DNA from: CAYMZZ01 sp047600605
Lineage (GTDB): Bacteria > Bacteroidota > Bacteroidia > Chitinophagales > Chitinophagaceae
Assembly: GCA_047600605.1 (NCBI GenBank)
Contig: JASGKK010000003.1
Span: 1-64,000, forward strand
Length of the DNA: 64,000 nt
Reading direction: 5' to 3'
Shown: positions 62,707 to 64,000 of the stretch, one piece after another
Layout: every line of letters starts with the position of its first letter
How positions within the stretch are numbered: the stretch's first letter is position 1
Translations under genes and position numbers: made by a program
Notes under the pieces: generated by a model
Databases searched by the model: none
The model's input: only the letters and a program-made list of their open reading frames with translations
Told to the model about the DNA's origin: nothing

Positions 62707-64000
62707 GCACATCCGGCAATACAAAACTGGCTCCGGCAGGGCTTCCCGGCCGACGCGGTGCTGTGTCTGTAGAAAAGCCAAAAAACAGCCGTCAGGTCAT
62801 TGGCCGGTTATGGGGATACCTGAAAGTTCAGCAAGGTGCATTGATGCTGGTAGCCCTGCTGCTATTGATCAGCACCGGCGCTACTATTACAGGGTCCTAT
62901 CTTTTACGCCCCATTATTAATAACTATATCATTCCGCACGATACCAACGGGCTCATCAAAATGATCATCCTTTTGCTGGCCATCTATGTGTTGGGTACAA
63001 TCGCCAGTGTATGGCAAAACAGGTTAATGATCAAAATTGCCCAGAAAACCGTGTACAATATCCGTGCAGACCTGTTTCATCATCTGCAAAGCCTTCCGAT
63101 ACGTTTTTTTGACACACGTAGCCATGGCGAACTGATGAGCCGTCTTACCAACGATGTTGATACGGTGAGCGATGCATTGAACACAAGCATTTCGCAACTC
63201 TTTACAAGCGCCATTACACTCACAGGTATTTTTATATTGATGCTGTATATCAGCCCGCTTTTATCACTCGTAACGCTGGTGGTGGTTCCTTTTATGCTTT
63301 GGGTGGCAGGAAGGATCATTAAGAAAAGTAAATTGTTCTTTATTGCCCAGCAGGCGGCATTAGGTAATGTAAATGGCTATGCGGAAGAAATGATTTCGGG
63401 GCAGAAAGTAATAAAGGTTTTTGGCCATGAAGAGACTGCAAGCCTCGAGTTTGAAGTTCTGAATAATGAACTGAGAGAAAAAAGCACCCGCGCTCAATTA
63501 TATGCAGGCATAATGATGCCCGTCATTCAAAATCTCAATACCATCAATTTTGCCCTCACTGCCACAGTGGGTGGCCTATTATCGCTGTTAAAAGGCCTTG
63601 ACATCGGCGGGCTGGCAGCCTTTCTTCAATACTCGAGGCAGTTTGGCCGGCCGGTCAATGAAATTTCCAGTCAGTATAATAGCCTCCAGGCGGCATTGGC
63701 CGGTGCTGAAAGGATATTTGAGATACTCGATGAAGCTCCTGAGCAGGCAGACAATGCCGATGCAATAGATCTATCGGTTGTAAAAGGACAGGTCGCCTTC
63801 CAGGATGTAACATTCGGCTACGTGGCTGGCAAAGCTGTATTAAGAAATATTTCCTTCCAGGCAGAGGCCGGACAAAAGATTGCCCTGGTTGGTTCCACCG
63901 GTGCAGGCAAAACTACCATTATGAACCTGCTACCCCGCTTCTACGATATTCAGTCAGGATCCATCCGCATAGATGGAACAGAGATCAGAAACATTAAGCG
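62703..64000 (+). CDS. ABC exporter subunit, partner (3' end outside window)
   Basis: The visible 432 codons encode an N-terminal Pro/Arg-rich tail, six membrane helices with the FFDTRSHGELMSRLTNDV motif and KVIKVFGHE, and the start of the ATPase domain with canonical Walker A GSTGAGKTT. The signature and Walker B lie outside the window. It should form a heterodimer with the preceding subunit and supply the complete Walker A of the functional site. The start overlaps the upstream stop by 4 bp. Substrates of such pairs are often drugs or lipids, but this is unknown here. Confidence 0.92.
   Translation, partial: MSTSGNTKLAPAGLPGRRGAVSVEKPKNSRQVIGRLWGYLKVQQGALMLVALLLLISTGATITGSYLLRPIINNYIIPHDTNGLIKMIILLLAIYVLGTIASVWQNRLMIKIAQKTVYNIRADLFHHLQSLPIRFFDTRSHGELMSRLTNDVDTVSDALNTSISQLFTSAITLTGIFILMLYISPLLSLVTLVVVPFMLWVAGRIIKKSKLFFIAQQAALGNVNGYAEEMISGQKVIKVFGHEETASLEFEVLNNELREKSTRAQLYAGIMMPVIQNLNTINFALTATVGGLLSLLKGLDIGGLAAFLQYSRQFGRPVNEISSQYNSLQAALAGAERIFEILDEAPEQADNADAIDLSVVKGQVAFQDVTFGYVAGKAVLRNISFQAEAGQKIALVGSTGAGKTTIMNLLPRFYDIQSGSIRIDGTEIRNIK

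Overview
The window looks like chromosome from a member of the Bacteroidota, most likely the family Chitinophagaceae. The evidence is two SusC/SusD outer-membrane nutrient-uptake pairs, two FG-GAP/ASPIC surface lipoproteins, a LytTR response regulator, DUF983, DUF1003 and DUF4172-Fic genes, weak ribosome binding sites and one promoter resembling the Bacteroidetes -33 TTTG / -7 TAnnTTTG consensus. The taxonomy is inferred from gene content only. I found no rRNA, tRNA, CRISPR array, insertion sequence or prophage.

Layout. (1) 1-9069: a pectin-type polysaccharide utilisation locus on the minus strand (susC, susD, a DUF5123-type lipoprotein, and a PL1 pectate lyase cut by the window edge), divergent from a LacI-family regulator. 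(2) 9186-10635: a DinB-family gene, convergent with an ArsR regulator/AHSA1 pair that has two tandem inverted-repeat operators. (3) 10777-22355: ten closely spaced plus-strand genes starting with a GntR regulator that has a periplasmic-binding-protein-like sensor domain. They continue with a cupin phosphoglucose isomerase, a ROK kinase, a long type I mannose-6-phosphate isomerase, a PMI-II-like cupin, an MFS sugar porter, a (alpha/alpha)6 glycosidase-like protein, a Tat-exported glycosylasparaginase, a frameshifted cutC and a membrane-anchored protein. (4) 22349-33673: susC, susD and two tandem giant FG-GAP/ASPIC lipoproteins on the minus strand, convergent with (3). (5) 33884-40334: a TIM-barrel sugar isomerase-like gene, a GH78 alpha-L-rhamnosidase and a Ca2+-type P-ATPase. 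(6) 41031-54848: mixed housekeeping and signalling genes (LytTR regulator, hybrid histidine kinase, beta-carbonic anhydrase, AraC regulator, Fic protein, small secreted and membrane proteins) and a duplicated intergenic repeat. (7) 55062-60771: a complete RND efflux operon. (8) 60967-64000: a heterodimeric ABC exporter, with the second subunit cut by the window end.

How the parts fit. The most interesting point is a shared DNA motif: a direct repeat TACCAGT-N3-TACCAGT with 10-bp periodicity occurs just upstream of the GntR gene (10701-10717) and again just downstream of the predicted -7 element of the second susC (33730-33746). This predicts that the GntR protein controls both its own ten-gene cytoplasmic/periplasmic operon and the convergent SusCD/FG-GAP operon about 23 kb away. 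Together they would form one uptake-and-catabolism system, with mannose isomerases and a glycosylasparaginase pointing to a mannose-containing glycan or glycopeptide. The substrate is inference.
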